A DNA stretch of 64,000 bases, from assembly GCF_006968745.1 (NCBI RefSeq), contig NZ_CP030118.1, forward strand, positions 620,001 through 684,000. The letters run 5' to 3'. This DNA comes from Brasilonema sennae CENA114 (GTDB taxonomy: Bacteria; Cyanobacteriota; Cyanobacteriia; Cyanobacteriales; Nostocaceae). Both the position numbers and the translations under genes were made by a program. Shown piece by piece: positions 1 to 8,980 of the stretch. The notes beneath the pieces are model-generated. The model saw only the letters and a program-made list of their open reading frames with translations. It searched no databases and was not told where the DNA came from. Position 1 is the first letter of the stretch, and the number at the start of each line of letters is the position of its first letter.

Positions 1-1
1 G

Positions 2-2506
2 GGAGTTGTTGCTGAGTTATGGCTGGGTTTCAAGCTTTTAGGAAAATTTAACTTAAAAGCTTGGTGGCGAGAGCAGGAAGATCTCTCTGTACTTCAAAGG
101 CTAAGCCGGTTTATTTCTGAAGTCCTGTTAGTTCAATTTCCAAAAGAAAGACTGTTTATTTTTATTGATGAAGTTGATAGTATCAAGAGCCTTGATTTTT
201 CTGTTGATGACTTTTTTGCGTTCATTCGGTTTTGCTACAATCGCAGAGCAGTCGATCCAGAATATAATCGTATTACGTTTGTCATTTTTGGAGTAACAAC
301 ACCATCAGATTTAATTCAAAATCCAAAGCGAACTCCTTTTAATATTGGAAAAGCTATAGAACTGAATGGTTTTACACTGAGTGAAGTGGAGCCATTGGTA
401 AAAGGATTAGCAATTGAGCAAGGTAATGCTCAGACAATTCTTAGAGAAATCTTATCTTGGACAGGGGGACAACCTTTTCTGACACAAAAACTGTGTCATT
501 TGGTACAAAGTTCAAGTCAAGATTCAGTGAGTCAAAGGCTGATCGTTCCCCCTGGGACTGAGGCTTTTTGGGTAGAAAGTATTGTGAAATCACGTATAAT
601 CCACAAGTGGGAATCTCAGGATCAGCCAGAACACTTGCGGACGATTAGTGATCGCCTGCTCGCTAATGAGCAAGTCGCAGGGCGTAACTTGGGAATATAT
701 CAACAAATTCTGGCTGGGGAAGACATACTAACCAATGATAGTCGAGAACAGATTGAACTTCTTTTGTCAGGTTTGGTGATCAACGATCAGGGATATCTGA
801 GGGTGAAAAACCCAATCTATCAAATAGTCTTTAATTCAGAATGGGTTGCTCTACAAATGGAACATTTGCGCCCTTACGCGCAACGCTTTAAAGCTTGGAT
901 GACTTCAAATCAGAAAGATGAGTCCCAACTTTTGGTGGGGATAGAATTGCAACAAGCATTAGCTTGGTCCAAAAATAAAAGGCTCAGTGACTTAGATTAT
1001 CGCTTTCTGGGTTCTAGTCAGGAACTGGCAAAGCGACAAGTTGAAACCGATTTAGCTGTAGAAAAACACGCACGACAAATTGAACGAGAAAAAGCTCAAT
1101 TTGCCGTACTTGCTGCCCAACAAGCGAATCGAATATTAGCAAACGCACGCAAAGCAGCAAAACGAAAAGCCCAAAAGCTACGTCTGAGTAAGTGTTGGAT
1201 GGGATGTATTGGTGGGGGAGTTGCCAGTTTTGTGATTCTTGTATGTTTGACCGGACTACTACAAAGGATGGAGTGGTCAATGCTAGATTGGTTTTTTCAG
1301 GCGCGTCCTCCAGCAGCAGTTGACCCCCGTATTACTATAATTACAATTGATGAGCCAGATATTAAGCAAATAGGTCAATTTCCTGTGTCGGATCAGGTGA
1401 TTGCTCAAGCAATCCGGACAATAAAAAGCTATAAACCTAGAGCGATCGGGCTGGATTTGTTTCGAGATTTCCCGATAGAACCTGGTCATCAGGAATTAGT
1501 AGAAGTTTATAAAACAACTGAGAATCTAATTGGTATTGAAAAGGCAGTGGGTAGTCAGGTGGCTCCACCACCAACTTTAGCCCAATTAGGTCAGGTTGGT
1601 CTTGCTGATCAGGTTTTAGATGCAGATGGCAAGTTGCGTCGAGCGTTGCTTTCAGTTCAACTGGAAAACTCTTCATTACACCTTAATCTTGGTTTGCAGC
1701 TAGCACTTCGCTATCTAGAAGCTGAAGGTATCACCCCTCAACCTCAGACCAACAATCGCGACCAAATTCAGCTTGGCAAAGCAGTGCTTGTTCCCTTTCA
1801 ACCCAATGATGGTGGCTATGTCCAGGCTGATGCTGGAGGGTATCAAGTTTTGCTTAACTTTCATGGTACAGAGCAAAACTTTGAGACCTTCTCAATAATA
1901 GATTTGTTAGCAAATAAGATACCACAAAACAAGATGCGCGATCGCGTTATCCTCATTGGCTCGACTGCCCAGAGCGTCAAGGATATGTTTCAAACACCCT
2001 ATAGCAGTCATAATTTTGCTTCTCTAAAACAAATGCCAGGGGTGATGATTCACGCCAATATCACTAGCATGATTTTGAGTGGTGCGCTCTCTGGGCGACC
2101 CCTGCTAAAAGTTTGCTCGAAACCAGTGGAGTGGCTTTGGATTTTGCTTTGGTGTGGTGTGGGAACTGCGCTAGCTTGGCAAATAAAGTCACCTAAATCT
2201 ATAGTTACTAGCGTTGCTATTGCGGAGGGAGGACTTATAGGAATTACTTACCTAGCTTTTTTACAAGGTTGGTGGATTCCTGTTGTTCCCCCGATGATTG
2301 GATTTGCTATTGCTGCAGTGACTTTGCCAATAGTCACTCATAGGCAATCTGAAAAAGCTCAACTTTACCAAACTGTAGAGCTGTTAGTTGCTATTTCGCG
2401 TCAGGAACCTGCGGTCGGACAGATTGCTCTTGAGTATCTCAAACAAGCTGAAAGCTCAGATAATCAGGCATTAATTGAGCAAATACTTCGCCAAGAGTTT
2501 AACTAA
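2..2506 (+). CDS. AAA-like ATPase / CHASE2 membrane protein (5' end outside window)
   Basis: The reading frame is open from base 2, so the gene starts before the window; 834 residues are visible. The first ~280 match the AAA-like (AAA_35) ATPase module seen in two other genes here: a Walker-B-like stretch (LFIFIDEVDS), 'RTPFNIG' and 'GGQPFLTQKLC'; the Walker A loop would lie upstream of base 1. A Lys/Gln-rich helical linker (about 1020-1180) leads to a membrane segment at about 1195-1265. A CHASE2-like extracytoplasmic sensor domain follows (from 'DPRITIITIDEPDI'), then three C-terminal hydrophobic helices (about 2125-2340). No kinase or cyclase output domain follows CHASE2. Inference: a membrane signalling or scaffold protein; ligand unknown. 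The domain calls are by eye. Confidence 0.85.
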   Translation, partial: GVVAELWLGFKLLGKFNLKAWWREQEDLSVLQRLSRFISEVLLVQFPKERLFIFIDEVDSIKSLDFSVDDFFAFIRFCYNRRAVDPEYNRITFVIFGVTTPSDLIQNPKRTPFNIGKAIELNGFTLSEVEPLVKGLAIEQGNAQTILREILSWTGGQPFLTQKLCHLVQSSSQDSVSQRLIVPPGTEAFWVESIVKSRIIHKWESQDQPEHLRTISDRLLANEQVAGRNLGIYQQILAGEDILTNDSREQIELLLSGLVINDQGYLRVKNPIYQIVFNSEWVALQMEHLRPYAQRFKAWMTSNQKDESQLLVGIELQQALAWSKNKRLSDLDYRFLGSSQELAKRQVETDLAVEKHARQIEREKAQFAVLAAQQANRILANARKAAKRKAQKLRLSKCWMGCIGGGVASFVILVCLTGLLQRMEWSMLDWFFQARPPAAVDPRITIITIDEPDIKQIGQFPVSDQVIAQAIRTIKSYKPRAIGLDLFRDFPIEPGHQELVEVYKTTENLIGIEKAVGSQVAPPPTLAQLGQVGLADQVLDADGKLRRALLSVQLENSSLHLNLGLQLALRYLEAEGITPQPQTNNRDQIQLGKAVLVPFQPNDGGYVQADAGGYQVLLNFHGTEQNFETFSIIDLLANKIPQNKMRDRVILIGSTAQSVKDMFQTPYSSHNFASLKQMPGVMIHANITSMILSGALSGRPLLKVCSKPVEWLWILLWCGVGTALAWQIKSPKSIVTSVAIAEGGLIGITYLAFLQGWWIPVVPPMIGFAIAAVTLPIVTHRQSEKAQLYQTVELLVAISRQEPAVGQIALEYLKQAESSDNQALIEQILRQEFN

Positions 2507-2517
2507 ACCTTATCACT

Positions 2518-3036
2518 TTAACTATTCAGACGCAAGTCTAGTTGTACAATTTCTCCACAAATAACCATAGAAAAACATTGGTGATTTTTGCCCTCTGCTA
2601 AAGGCTGTTTTTGGTTTGACTGTGTAAAATCAAGAAATCTACTATCAGTGTTTATTGGTATAAATTCTCTTTGATTAGATTTACCTGTTTTATTCGGAAA
2701 CATCAACACAACTTGATGTGCTGACGTTTTCGGTATACTGACGAGTCTCGTTGGACGCTCCTGGAATTTTAATTGATGGTTTTGCTTTAACATTAAAGGT
2801 TGAATTGGATCATCTTGTTTAGAACATATAAGTCTACTGCGGGAACCTGCACCAGAGGTATCTTTTGGCTTACCTTGTCTTGGTGGTATAAAATTCTGCT
2901 GCGATATCAGCCGTTTTGCTAAAGTGCCGCTTCTCGCTTCAAATTTTTGCTGAGCGTGAGCAGATAAGCTTAGGGTCAGCAAGAATTCTACAAATAACCA
3001 GATTGTTAAAAATTGACTAAAATAAATAATTTTCAT
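2518..3036 (-). CDS. Small secreted protein, possibly DUF928-like
   Basis: This 172-residue protein has a clear N-terminal signal peptide (hydrophobic core after MKIIYFSQF, probable cleavage after AHA). The mature part begins with a 'PPRQGKP...GAGSRSR' segment, followed by 'ERPTRLVSIPKTSAHQ', a pattern reminiscent of the cyanobacterial secreted DUF928 family, though shorter than the usual size as I recall it. It converges on the preceding CHASE2 gene with an 11-base gap. DUF928 and CHASE2 genes are often neighbours in cyanobacteria, as I recall, which weakly supports the family guess. Function unknown. Confidence 0.55.
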   Translation of the reverse strand: MKIIYFSQFLTIWLFVEFLLTLSLSAHAQQKFEARSGTLAKRLISQQNFIPPRQGKPKDTSGAGSRSRLICSKQDDPIQPLMLKQNHQLKFQERPTRLVSIPKTSAHQVVLMFPNKTGKSNQREFIPINTDSRFLDFTQSNQKQPLAEGKNHQCFSMVICGEIVQLDLRLNS

Positions 3037-3289
3037 TAAGTAAATACCGTCCTAGGGATATTTCGTAAGTAAATATATCAATTAGTATAGAAAAAATAAC
3101 TTCAACCAGTAATAACCACAGCTTTAAAGTTTTTAGCTGTAGATACATCCCTAATCATGACTTTAACAAAAATAACTTTTTTAAAAAAAACCTTCACTTA
3201 AATTTTATTTAATTTATATATATATAATGTTTGAATAAAGTATAAGAGATAAGTATTTATAATCACCTTGTATAAGGTATGGTTTCTGA

Positions 3290-3331
3290 ACATACAAACA
3301 AAGCCTGCCGAAGCAGGCTTTGTTTGTATGT
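3290..3331. terminator. Perfect 19-bp hairpin with CGAA loop
   Basis: The arms at 3290-3308 and 3313-3331 are exact reverse complements around the 4-base loop CGAA. No long T run follows on either strand, so it could be a bidirectional terminator between the convergent or tandem minus-strand genes or a dispersed palindromic repeat. The rest of 3037-3472 is AT-rich with no gene visible. Confidence 0.6.
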
Positions 3332-3472
3332 ATAATTGAGGGGAGTATGCTCAAACAGCGCCGCGATGAACGCGACTGTGTATCTCTTTGGTGAGAGGCT
3401 AGTCATTAGCCTAGGGTGTGTGTAAGTACAAAACCCACACTTAGTGTTAGCGCAGCGTGTCTGCTGGGTTAT

Positions 3473-4051
3473 TTAGCTGCTTTGCTGCTGCACCATTTCT
3501 GTTGTCAGCTTTTCCTTATCTTTACGGCGTTTTCTCGCGTAAAGCTGAATTGTCGCCACCATCGCAATAATCATGGCCACAATACCCCAAGCTGTGATAT
3601 CTGTAGGTAGATTGTTTTTGAACACAGCTAGTAATACAATCACCACTAACATAACTGTAGGTGCTTCATTTAAGGCTCTGAGCTGCTGACTATTCCATTT
3701 ACACGTGTCTTGGGCTAACTGCTTCATCAAACGCTTGCAGTAATGATGATAGCCAAGTAAAAGGACAACAAATCCGAGTTTTATGTGTAACCATCCTTCT
3801 TTGAGAACATCTGGTTCCGTAGTTAATAAACCAATCGCCATTGCGACTGTAACCAGCATCCCTGGAGTTGTGATGATATTGTACAGACGCTTTTCCATTA
3901 TCTGATACTGATTTTTCAGTATTGTGCGCGCTGGTTCCGGTTCTTGGTTGGCTTCAACATGGTAGATGAAAAGACGCACGAGGTAGAACAAACCAGCAAA
4001 CCAAACAACTATACCCACAATGTGAAAAGCCTTAAACCAGGAATAAGCCAT
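3473..4051 (-). CDS. hemJ: HemJ-type protoporphyrinogen IX oxidase
   Basis: This 192-residue, four- to five-helix membrane protein matches the HemJ (Slr1790-like) family that oxidises protoporphyrinogen IX to protoporphyrin IX in haem and chlorophyll synthesis in most cyanobacteria. Seen here: the N-terminal 'WFKAFHIVGIVVWFAGLFYL' helix with its conserved His, a 'NQYQIMEKRLYNIITTPGM' segment and the 'WLHIKLGFVVLLLGYHHYC' helix. The tail is Lys/Arg-rich and cytoplasmic. The ATG start gives the expected N-terminus. It is transcribed alone; the next upstream gene ends 203 bases away. Confidence 0.85.
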   Translation of the reverse strand: MAYSWFKAFHIVGIVVWFAGLFYLVRLFIYHVEANQEPEPARTILKNQYQIMEKRLYNIITTPGMLVTVAMAIGLLTTEPDVLKEGWLHIKLGFVVLLLGYHHYCKRLMKQLAQDTCKWNSQQLRALNEAPTVMLVVIVLLAVFKNNLPTDITAWGIVAMIIAMVATIQLYARKRRKDKEKLTTEMVQQQSS

Positions 4052-4254
4052 AATTTTTTTTCTCCATCAATGGATTTTAGGCACACGTAAATAATGTAAA
4101 GGTGCTATAGAAATCCTATCTGATTTATGAAACTTAACTCTGGTTATTTAACGAATTGCAAAACAGATGAGCATAAAATGCTTACTCTACAAATGTTGAA
4201 ATCTTAAGAAGATCTAAAAGTGATGTCACTTTTTAAGTTCAATAGCTATCATTA

Positions 4255-5106
4255 TTAATCACTATTTTTAACACGCACAAAAGGCAAAAGATCTTCAAGA
4301 ATTGTTTCGTGATAATGTTCTTGAGGATAATGACCAACATTGTTAAGTTTAATCAAACTCCCTTTTTCCAGGGAATTTACAAAATCTTGAGCTATATTTA
4401 TAGGTAGCCAAGGATCTATCATTCCCCAGAGGATTAAAATTTCTTGGTGCAATTCTTTAAAGCCTAATTCGATTTCTGTCATGGCTGAATGCAACTGCAA
4501 ATTACGGATAGTTGCTAGGAGACTTCTTCCAGGAGCAGAACTTTTCAAAAAGGGTTTACGATAAACATTTAAATGTTCTTCTGTAATGACGTAACGACAG
4601 CCACCTTCTAGAGTCCTATCAACTAGGAGCGGATCTTGAGTTATCATGTCACCAACAAAAGGTAATCCCATTTGTTGAATTTTCCAGGGTAACTTCGCCT
4701 GACTGGAAATTGGTGTGTTAAGTATGGTTATATTGGCAATTTGTTCTGGATGACGCAAGGCATATTGTAAACCAACAGAACCTAAAAAGCCTTGCACAAC
4801 TAAAGAAAAACGTTCAAGTTCTATGGATTTTATAAATCCTTCTAAAGCTGTCACAAAAGCATCAGGTGTATAAGCGAAATCTCTTTTGTCTGGTTTGGAA
4901 GAAAAACCAGAGCCAATCCAATCAGGGGCTATTGCTCTTGTTCCTTGGTTTGCCATAGCTGGCAGAATATTGCGCCAACTGTAACTTTGTGATGGTAAAC
5001 CATGTAGCAGTAAAACAGGAAGTAACTCAGTTCTACCAGTAGATTCTGCTTCCCGGTAAAACCATTCTAAGGAGCCGACTTGAATTTTTTTTTCTGTTAT
5101 TGGCAT
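4255..5106 (-). CDS. Alpha/beta-fold hydrolase (haloalkane dehalogenase-like)
   Basis: This 283-residue protein has the alpha/beta hydrolase layout: an oxyanion segment 'LLHGLPSQSYSWRNILPAMA', then 'APDWIGSGFSSKP', and a late acid/His region 'WGMIDPWLPI ... NVGHYPQEHY'. The usual nucleophile elbow G-x-Nuc-x-G appears as 'VVQGFLGSVG', so the nucleophile position reads as Phe rather than Ser or Asp. That is odd and may mean altered chemistry. Substrate unknown. A single minus-strand gene with the start codon at 5106. Confidence 0.75.
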   Translation of the reverse strand: MPITEKKIQVGSLEWFYREAESTGRTELLPVLLLHGLPSQSYSWRNILPAMANQGTRAIAPDWIGSGFSSKPDKRDFAYTPDAFVTALEGFIKSIELERFSLVVQGFLGSVGLQYALRHPEQIANITILNTPISSQAKLPWKIQQMGLPFVGDMITQDPLLVDRTLEGGCRYVITEEHLNVYRKPFLKSSAPGRSLLATIRNLQLHSAMTEIELGFKELHQEILILWGMIDPWLPINIAQDFVNSLEKGSLIKLNNVGHYPQEHYHETILEDLLPFVRVKNSD

Positions 5107-5366
5107 TTTAATTTACAAATGAAAAGTTTTAAACAAAGGTGTTAAGAAAAAAAGAAAGAAATTTGTTATTGATATTGAGCATTGGTTTCACCTCACCCCC
5201 ATCCCCTCCGCTTAATTCAAAGGAGGGCTAGCGAGTGAGATCGTTTTCTGACTAAGTAATTAAACCAACCTGAGATGAATGGACTTATTGGGAACCTCGT
5301 AGGTAGATTTTGTTTTTTCAATCACGACTGTTTATCCTCAGATTAAGATGAGATGAACAATTATGA

Positions 5367-6509
5367 TTAATTAGGAATAATCATCTCACGAATTGCGTAA
5401 GCTGTCGCTGGTGCAAGTAAAACGCCATTGCGGTAATGTCCAGTCGCAAGGAGGATGTTATTATATCCAGGCAGTTTACCAATCACAGGTGCTGGACGTC
5501 CTTCAGGACGGGGACGTAATCCTGACCAAGTACGGATAGTTGTCGCTGTTGCTAAGCCTGGGCAAAAGGCGATCGCTTGTTGTCTAACCAACTCCAACAG
5601 TTCTTTATCAGCGATAATTTCATCTTTGTTGCTCGCAAATTCAACCGTTGCACCTATCCAGTAATCCCCACCACCGATGGGGACAATATGCACATCATCA
5701 CCTGTAATCACCGGTTGAAAGTCGCAGTTTCCAAGAGAATATCCTAAGCGAAGACACAAAGCTTGTCCTAGCACAGGGCGAATATCAACCATTTGCTCTA
5801 ATTGCGCACTCAATAAAGAAGAACCCAACCCAGCCGCGACAACAAACCAATCAGCTGTAATCTTTCCGTCTGTCGTCTGAAGTTGGTTGCAATATTTTTC
5901 GGAACCTCTTTCTTGAGAAGGAGACAACGGCTGGGGTTCGATAGCCAAAACCTGAACACCAAATTTGAAATCAACACCGTTATGCTTTGCAGCATCAACC
6001 AAAGCTAAGGTGAGGGAAGTGGGATCAACTTGGCGATCGCACGCAGAGTAAACAGCGCCCACCATCCTTTCGTGATTAACCTGAGGACAAACTTGCTTGA
6101 GTTTATCAGTATCCCAAATTTCTAGGGAAAAACCTTGAGATTGGCGAATTTCTTGCAACTTTTCCCATCGCGAGATCTCCTCATCTTCTTTTTCTAAGCA
6201 AGACATAGAAGGTTCAGGTAGCAGCATGAGGATTCCCTGACGATTGAAGTGAATTTTACGATTTGTGAGCGCTTCTAGTTCACTAATCAGAGTTTCATAA
6301 GCCAGGATACTTGTTCGTCGCATCTGCCAAGCCTTCCCCTTGGTTTTTTGGCTGATGATACCCATCAAAACACCCAATGCTGCTCCTGTAGAAGCAAGTG
6401 CTGGTGGTTGTTGGTCAACAACTGTGATTTTTAGCCTGTTTACTTTACTAAGTTCATAGGCGATTGCTGCCCCAACCACGCCGCAACCAATGATAACTAC
6501 ATGAGTCAT
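5367..6509 (-). CDS. FAD-dependent oxidoreductase, glycine oxidase (ThiO)/DAO-like
   Basis: The protein is 380 residues when started at the ATG at 6509, which places the dinucleotide-binding fold 'VVIIGCGVVGAAIAYELS' at the N-terminus; the frame stays open upstream to 6599, but that extension looks non-native. The C-terminal 'TWSGLRPRPEGRPAPVIGKL' and 'ATGHYRNGVLLAPATAYAI' blocks are typical of the DAO/ThiO family of FAD amine and amino-acid oxidases. In cyanobacteria such proteins are often annotated glycine oxidase ThiO, which supplies iminoglycine for thiazole synthesis. No ThiG domain is fused here, so the thiamine role is an inference. Confidence 0.8.
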   Translation of the reverse strand: MTHVVIIGCGVVGAAIAYELSKVNRLKITVVDQQPPALASTGAALGVLMGIISQKTKGKAWQMRRTSILAYETLISELEALTNRKIHFNRQGILMLLPEPSMSCLEKEDEEISRWEKLQEIRQSQGFSLEIWDTDKLKQVCPQVNHERMVGAVYSACDRQVDPTSLTLALVDAAKHNGVDFKFGVQVLAIEPQPLSPSQERGSEKYCNQLQTTDGKITADWFVVAAGLGSSLLSAQLEQMVDIRPVLGQALCLRLGYSLGNCDFQPVITGDDVHIVPIGGGDYWIGATVEFASNKDEIIADKELLELVRQQAIAFCPGLATATTIRTWSGLRPRPEGRPAPVIGKLPGYNNILLATGHYRNGVLLAPATAYAIREMIIPN

Positions 6510-6690
6510 TGTTTCTACAACACAACAGACACAACATGGGGAAGTGGGGGGTACAACAAGAGCGAGGAAGGGAAGGAGGGAAAGAACGAAGGAAGGCAAA
6601 AGTTAATGCTCAAAAATTCTTTTCCCTAACTCGCACACTCCCAAATTCCTTTTTCCCTCACTCCCTATCTTCCTCTTCAGCCTATCACGC

Positions 6691-7161
6691 TTAGCTTTCT
6701 TCTGACGACGGGCTGCTGTTTGTTGGAACCAGATCTAAGAATTTGTCAATGTCTGCGAAAGCAGCGAAAGAACTATTCAAGGCACCATTAATGTTACCAA
6801 CTTCAGCGGCTTTGTCGATTTTTATCAGCTTATCTAATAAATCACGCACTAACTCACGCCCTGCTGGTTGGTCTTTGGATAGCAGATTGGATGTGACATA
6901 GTTCATTGACAGCCTTGCTTCTGCCATAGGACCGTGTGTGAAGTTTCCAACATTCACCCACTGTTTTGTTTGGATGAGCCTTTGCAGTTCTTGTGAGCGT
7001 TTTTGTACAGCCTGAATCTCAGGAACGTATTCCTGAATTTTCGCCAGTTTTTCTTGTGTGTATGTCGGAGGTGGTGTTGCGACACCAGGACCACCACAAC
7101 TAATCAGAAAGGTTGCCACCAATACCAGAAATAATGACAAAATTGAGCGTTGACGCGCCAT
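6691..7161 (-). CDS. psbQ: PsbQ (CyanoQ) photosystem II lipoprotein
   Basis: This 156-residue protein has a lipoprotein signal peptide with lipobox LISC and a Cys anchor near residue 22, then a helical-bundle domain with 'TKQWVNVGNFTHGPM' and 'LVRDLLDKLIKIDKAAE', which I recognise as cyanobacterial PsbQ. CyanoQ is a lumenal, lipid-anchored extrinsic subunit that stabilises PSII oxygen evolution under Ca/Cl limitation. The start at 7161 is the first ATG before the signal. It diverges from the small gene at 7404 across 242 bases of AT-rich sequence that must hold both promoters. Confidence 0.88.
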   Translation of the reverse strand: MARQRSILSLFLVLVATFLISCGGPGVATPPPTYTQEKLAKIQEYVPEIQAVQKRSQELQRLIQTKQWVNVGNFTHGPMAEARLSMNYVTSNLLSKDQPAGRELVRDLLDKLIKIDKAAEVGNINGALNSSFAAFADIDKFLDLVPTNSSPSSEES

Positions 7162-7403
7162 AAGCTAAACTTATTTTATTTATCAATGATCAGTGTCATT
7201 TTAGATCGCTGGCGTATCACATCGTTCTTATTTAAGACGGATTTGCTGAAAATCTTGTATCTTCATAGAATTTTTTCTGTTAAAGGTACATTTTGATGTT
7301 ATTTTCGTCAAAATTTGAGTACAATTGCTTAACATATATATACTATGACAAAAACCGTCTCTCCCTCACACCCCTGGTGAAATAGCGACATAGGAGTGTT
7401 TTC

Positions 7404-7841
7404 GTGAACGCAGCTGAGATGGCAACAAACCTTGAATTCGCCAGCAAGATTGCTACCGTAGTTAATTTATTCAAATCTGAGTTTCCAGATGCTAGATCAG
7501 ATCTCAAACCTTGGAAAAACGATCCCCAAACCAGAGAGTTAGTCGATCCAGATTCCATAGACATCGGCTTTCACTTCCCTGGGGTCAGTAAATCATGGCA
7601 AAGCCGCAGTATATTAATACAAATCCGTTTTTATCAAGACCTTTTAAACGATTCACGTCGTGCAATTGGCGTAGAAGTTGCTGGTTTCAGCCATCTTGGT
7701 GAACAGTGGCGAATTTCCACAGTCGAAAACTGGAGTTTTGTGGGAACATCTTTGCCTTCGCCACAGATTGGAGAAAAACTTAAACAGTTTTGCAGGCACG
7801 TACTGGAAATTTTTAACTGTGCCCCTCTGCCTGATAACTAA
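7404..7841 (+). CDS. Conserved hypothetical protein
   Basis: A 145-residue soluble protein without signal peptide or membrane segment. A GTG start at 7404 is preceded by a TAGGAG ribosome-binding site at 7391-7396. The sequence has an ordinary globular composition with a hydrophobic, aromatic-rich core ('RSILIQIRFYQDLL', 'GVEVAGFSHLGEQWRIS'). I recall similar unnamed proteins in filamentous cyanobacteria but know no function. It stands alone, divergent from psbQ. Confidence 0.6.
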   Translation: MNAAEMATNLEFASKIATVVNLFKSEFPDARSDLKPWKNDPQTRELVDPDSIDIGFHFPGVSKSWQSRSILIQIRFYQDLLNDSRRAIGVEVAGFSHLGEQWRISTVENWSFVGTSLPSPQIGEKLKQFCRHVLEIFNCAPLPDN

Positions 7842-7932
7842 TATTGACACTTCGGATTACCGTTAATTATGCTTTTGCTGAAACTATTCGTTTTCTGGAG
7901 ATCGAATGCATAACTAAACTTTTTGCCAGTAC

Positions 7933-7998
7933 ACCTCTCCAAAAATGATTTTTAGTGCAAGCGCGGGGTATTGGTTTCATAGCCATTTTTGGAGAGGT
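7933..7998. repeat. MITE-like element with 15-bp terminal inverted repeats
   Basis: The arms 'acctctccaaaaatg' (7933-7947) and its exact reverse complement (7984-7998) enclose 36 bases. There is no coding capacity. It resembles a miniature inverted-repeat element or the fused ends of a lost insertion sequence; no target duplication was found. Confidence 0.45.
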
Positions 7999-8010
7999 CT
8001 AGTAAAGAAA

Positions 8011-8043
8011 TAGCCCTCTTGTCATTAACGAACAAGAGAGCTA
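8011..8043 (-). terminator. Hairpin terminator for the O-methyltransferase gene
   Basis: 12-base arms (8011-8022 and 8032-8043, one mismatch) surround a 9-base loop. Read on the minus strand the stem is followed by a T-rich stretch (ATTTCTTTA), fitting a rho-independent terminator 128 bases past the stop of the gene at 8172-8837. Confidence 0.5.
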
Positions 8044-8171
8044 GAGTGTGGTGTGAGGAGCAAACTAAATGTTTGCTTATACAAGTGTAGCAAACGAGAT
8101 ATGAGATTTTGGTGATCGAGATCTTAGAATCACCGTAATTTGACGCAGCTGCCGTCCAGACATTCTATGAA

Positions 8172-8837
8172 TTAATGAAGCTTCAGCGCTAATGTTAAGC
8201 CATCTGCAATTGGCACCATGCTTATTGCGATGCGTGAATCATGATGCAGTTTATGATTAAAAGCGCGTATACTATTGGTTATTTTATCTTGCTCTTGGGG
8301 ATTTGCGACTCGTCCTGACTGTAAGACATTATCGATCGCAATCAACCCACCTGGACGCACAAGTTGTAGAGAACGCTCGTAGTAGTTCTCGTAGTTGTTT
8401 TTATCTGCATCAATGAAGGCAAAATCAAAGGTGCCTGCTTCTCCAGCAGTTATGAAACGATCCAGACTCTCTAGCGCTGGGGCTATATGTAGTTCAATTT
8501 TTTGTGCCACTCCTGCTTTGTGCCAATAATTCAGGGCGATCGCCGTATACTCCTCACTGACATCACAAGCAACAACCTTACCCTCAGCTGGCAATGCCAA
8601 CGCCACTACCAAAGAGCTATAACCTGTAAAAACACCTATATCTAAAGTTTTCTTTGCTCCCATCAACTGCACCAGCAGTGCCATAAATTGTCCTTGTTCT
8701 GGAGCAATCTGCATTCTGCTATGTGGATGCTGTGCTGTTTCCTCCCTCAATTGTACTAATACTTGTGGCTCTCGCAATGAGACTGAGTGCAAGTACTCAT
8801 AAAGATTTTCATCGAGTCCTAAGGTTTTATTTGACAT
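8172..8837 (-). CDS. Class I SAM-dependent O-methyltransferase (CCoAOMT-like)
   Basis: This 221-residue protein belongs to the caffeoyl-CoA/catechol O-methyltransferase-like family. Visible motifs: SAM motif I 'TLDIGVFTGYSSLVVALAL', motif II 'VVACDVSEEYTAIA', the metal-binding 'FAFIDADKNNYENYYE', and 'LIAIDNVLQSGRVANP'. These bind SAM and a divalent metal and methylate a catechol-type hydroxyl. The natural substrate cannot be told from sequence. It is monocistronic, with a putative terminator at 8011-8043. Confidence 0.85.
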   Translation of the reverse strand: MSNKTLGLDENLYEYLHSVSLREPQVLVQLREETAQHPHSRMQIAPEQGQFMALLVQLMGAKKTLDIGVFTGYSSLVVALALPAEGKVVACDVSEEYTAIALNYWHKAGVAQKIELHIAPALESLDRFITAGEAGTFDFAFIDADKNNYENYYERSLQLVRPGGLIAIDNVLQSGRVANPQEQDKITNSIRAFNHKLHHDSRIAISMVPIADGLTLALKLH

Positions 8838-8980
8838 ATTTTCCTAATTGCTAAGGAGAACTGAAACTGCATAAGTTAAATTTCCGTAATTCTATTAAAG
8901 CTAGAAAAGCTTTGTTTAGTAGTTCTCACTACTGTTGTAAAGCAAGATGTATCTAGAAAAGAGTATTTTCCATTCAAAAT

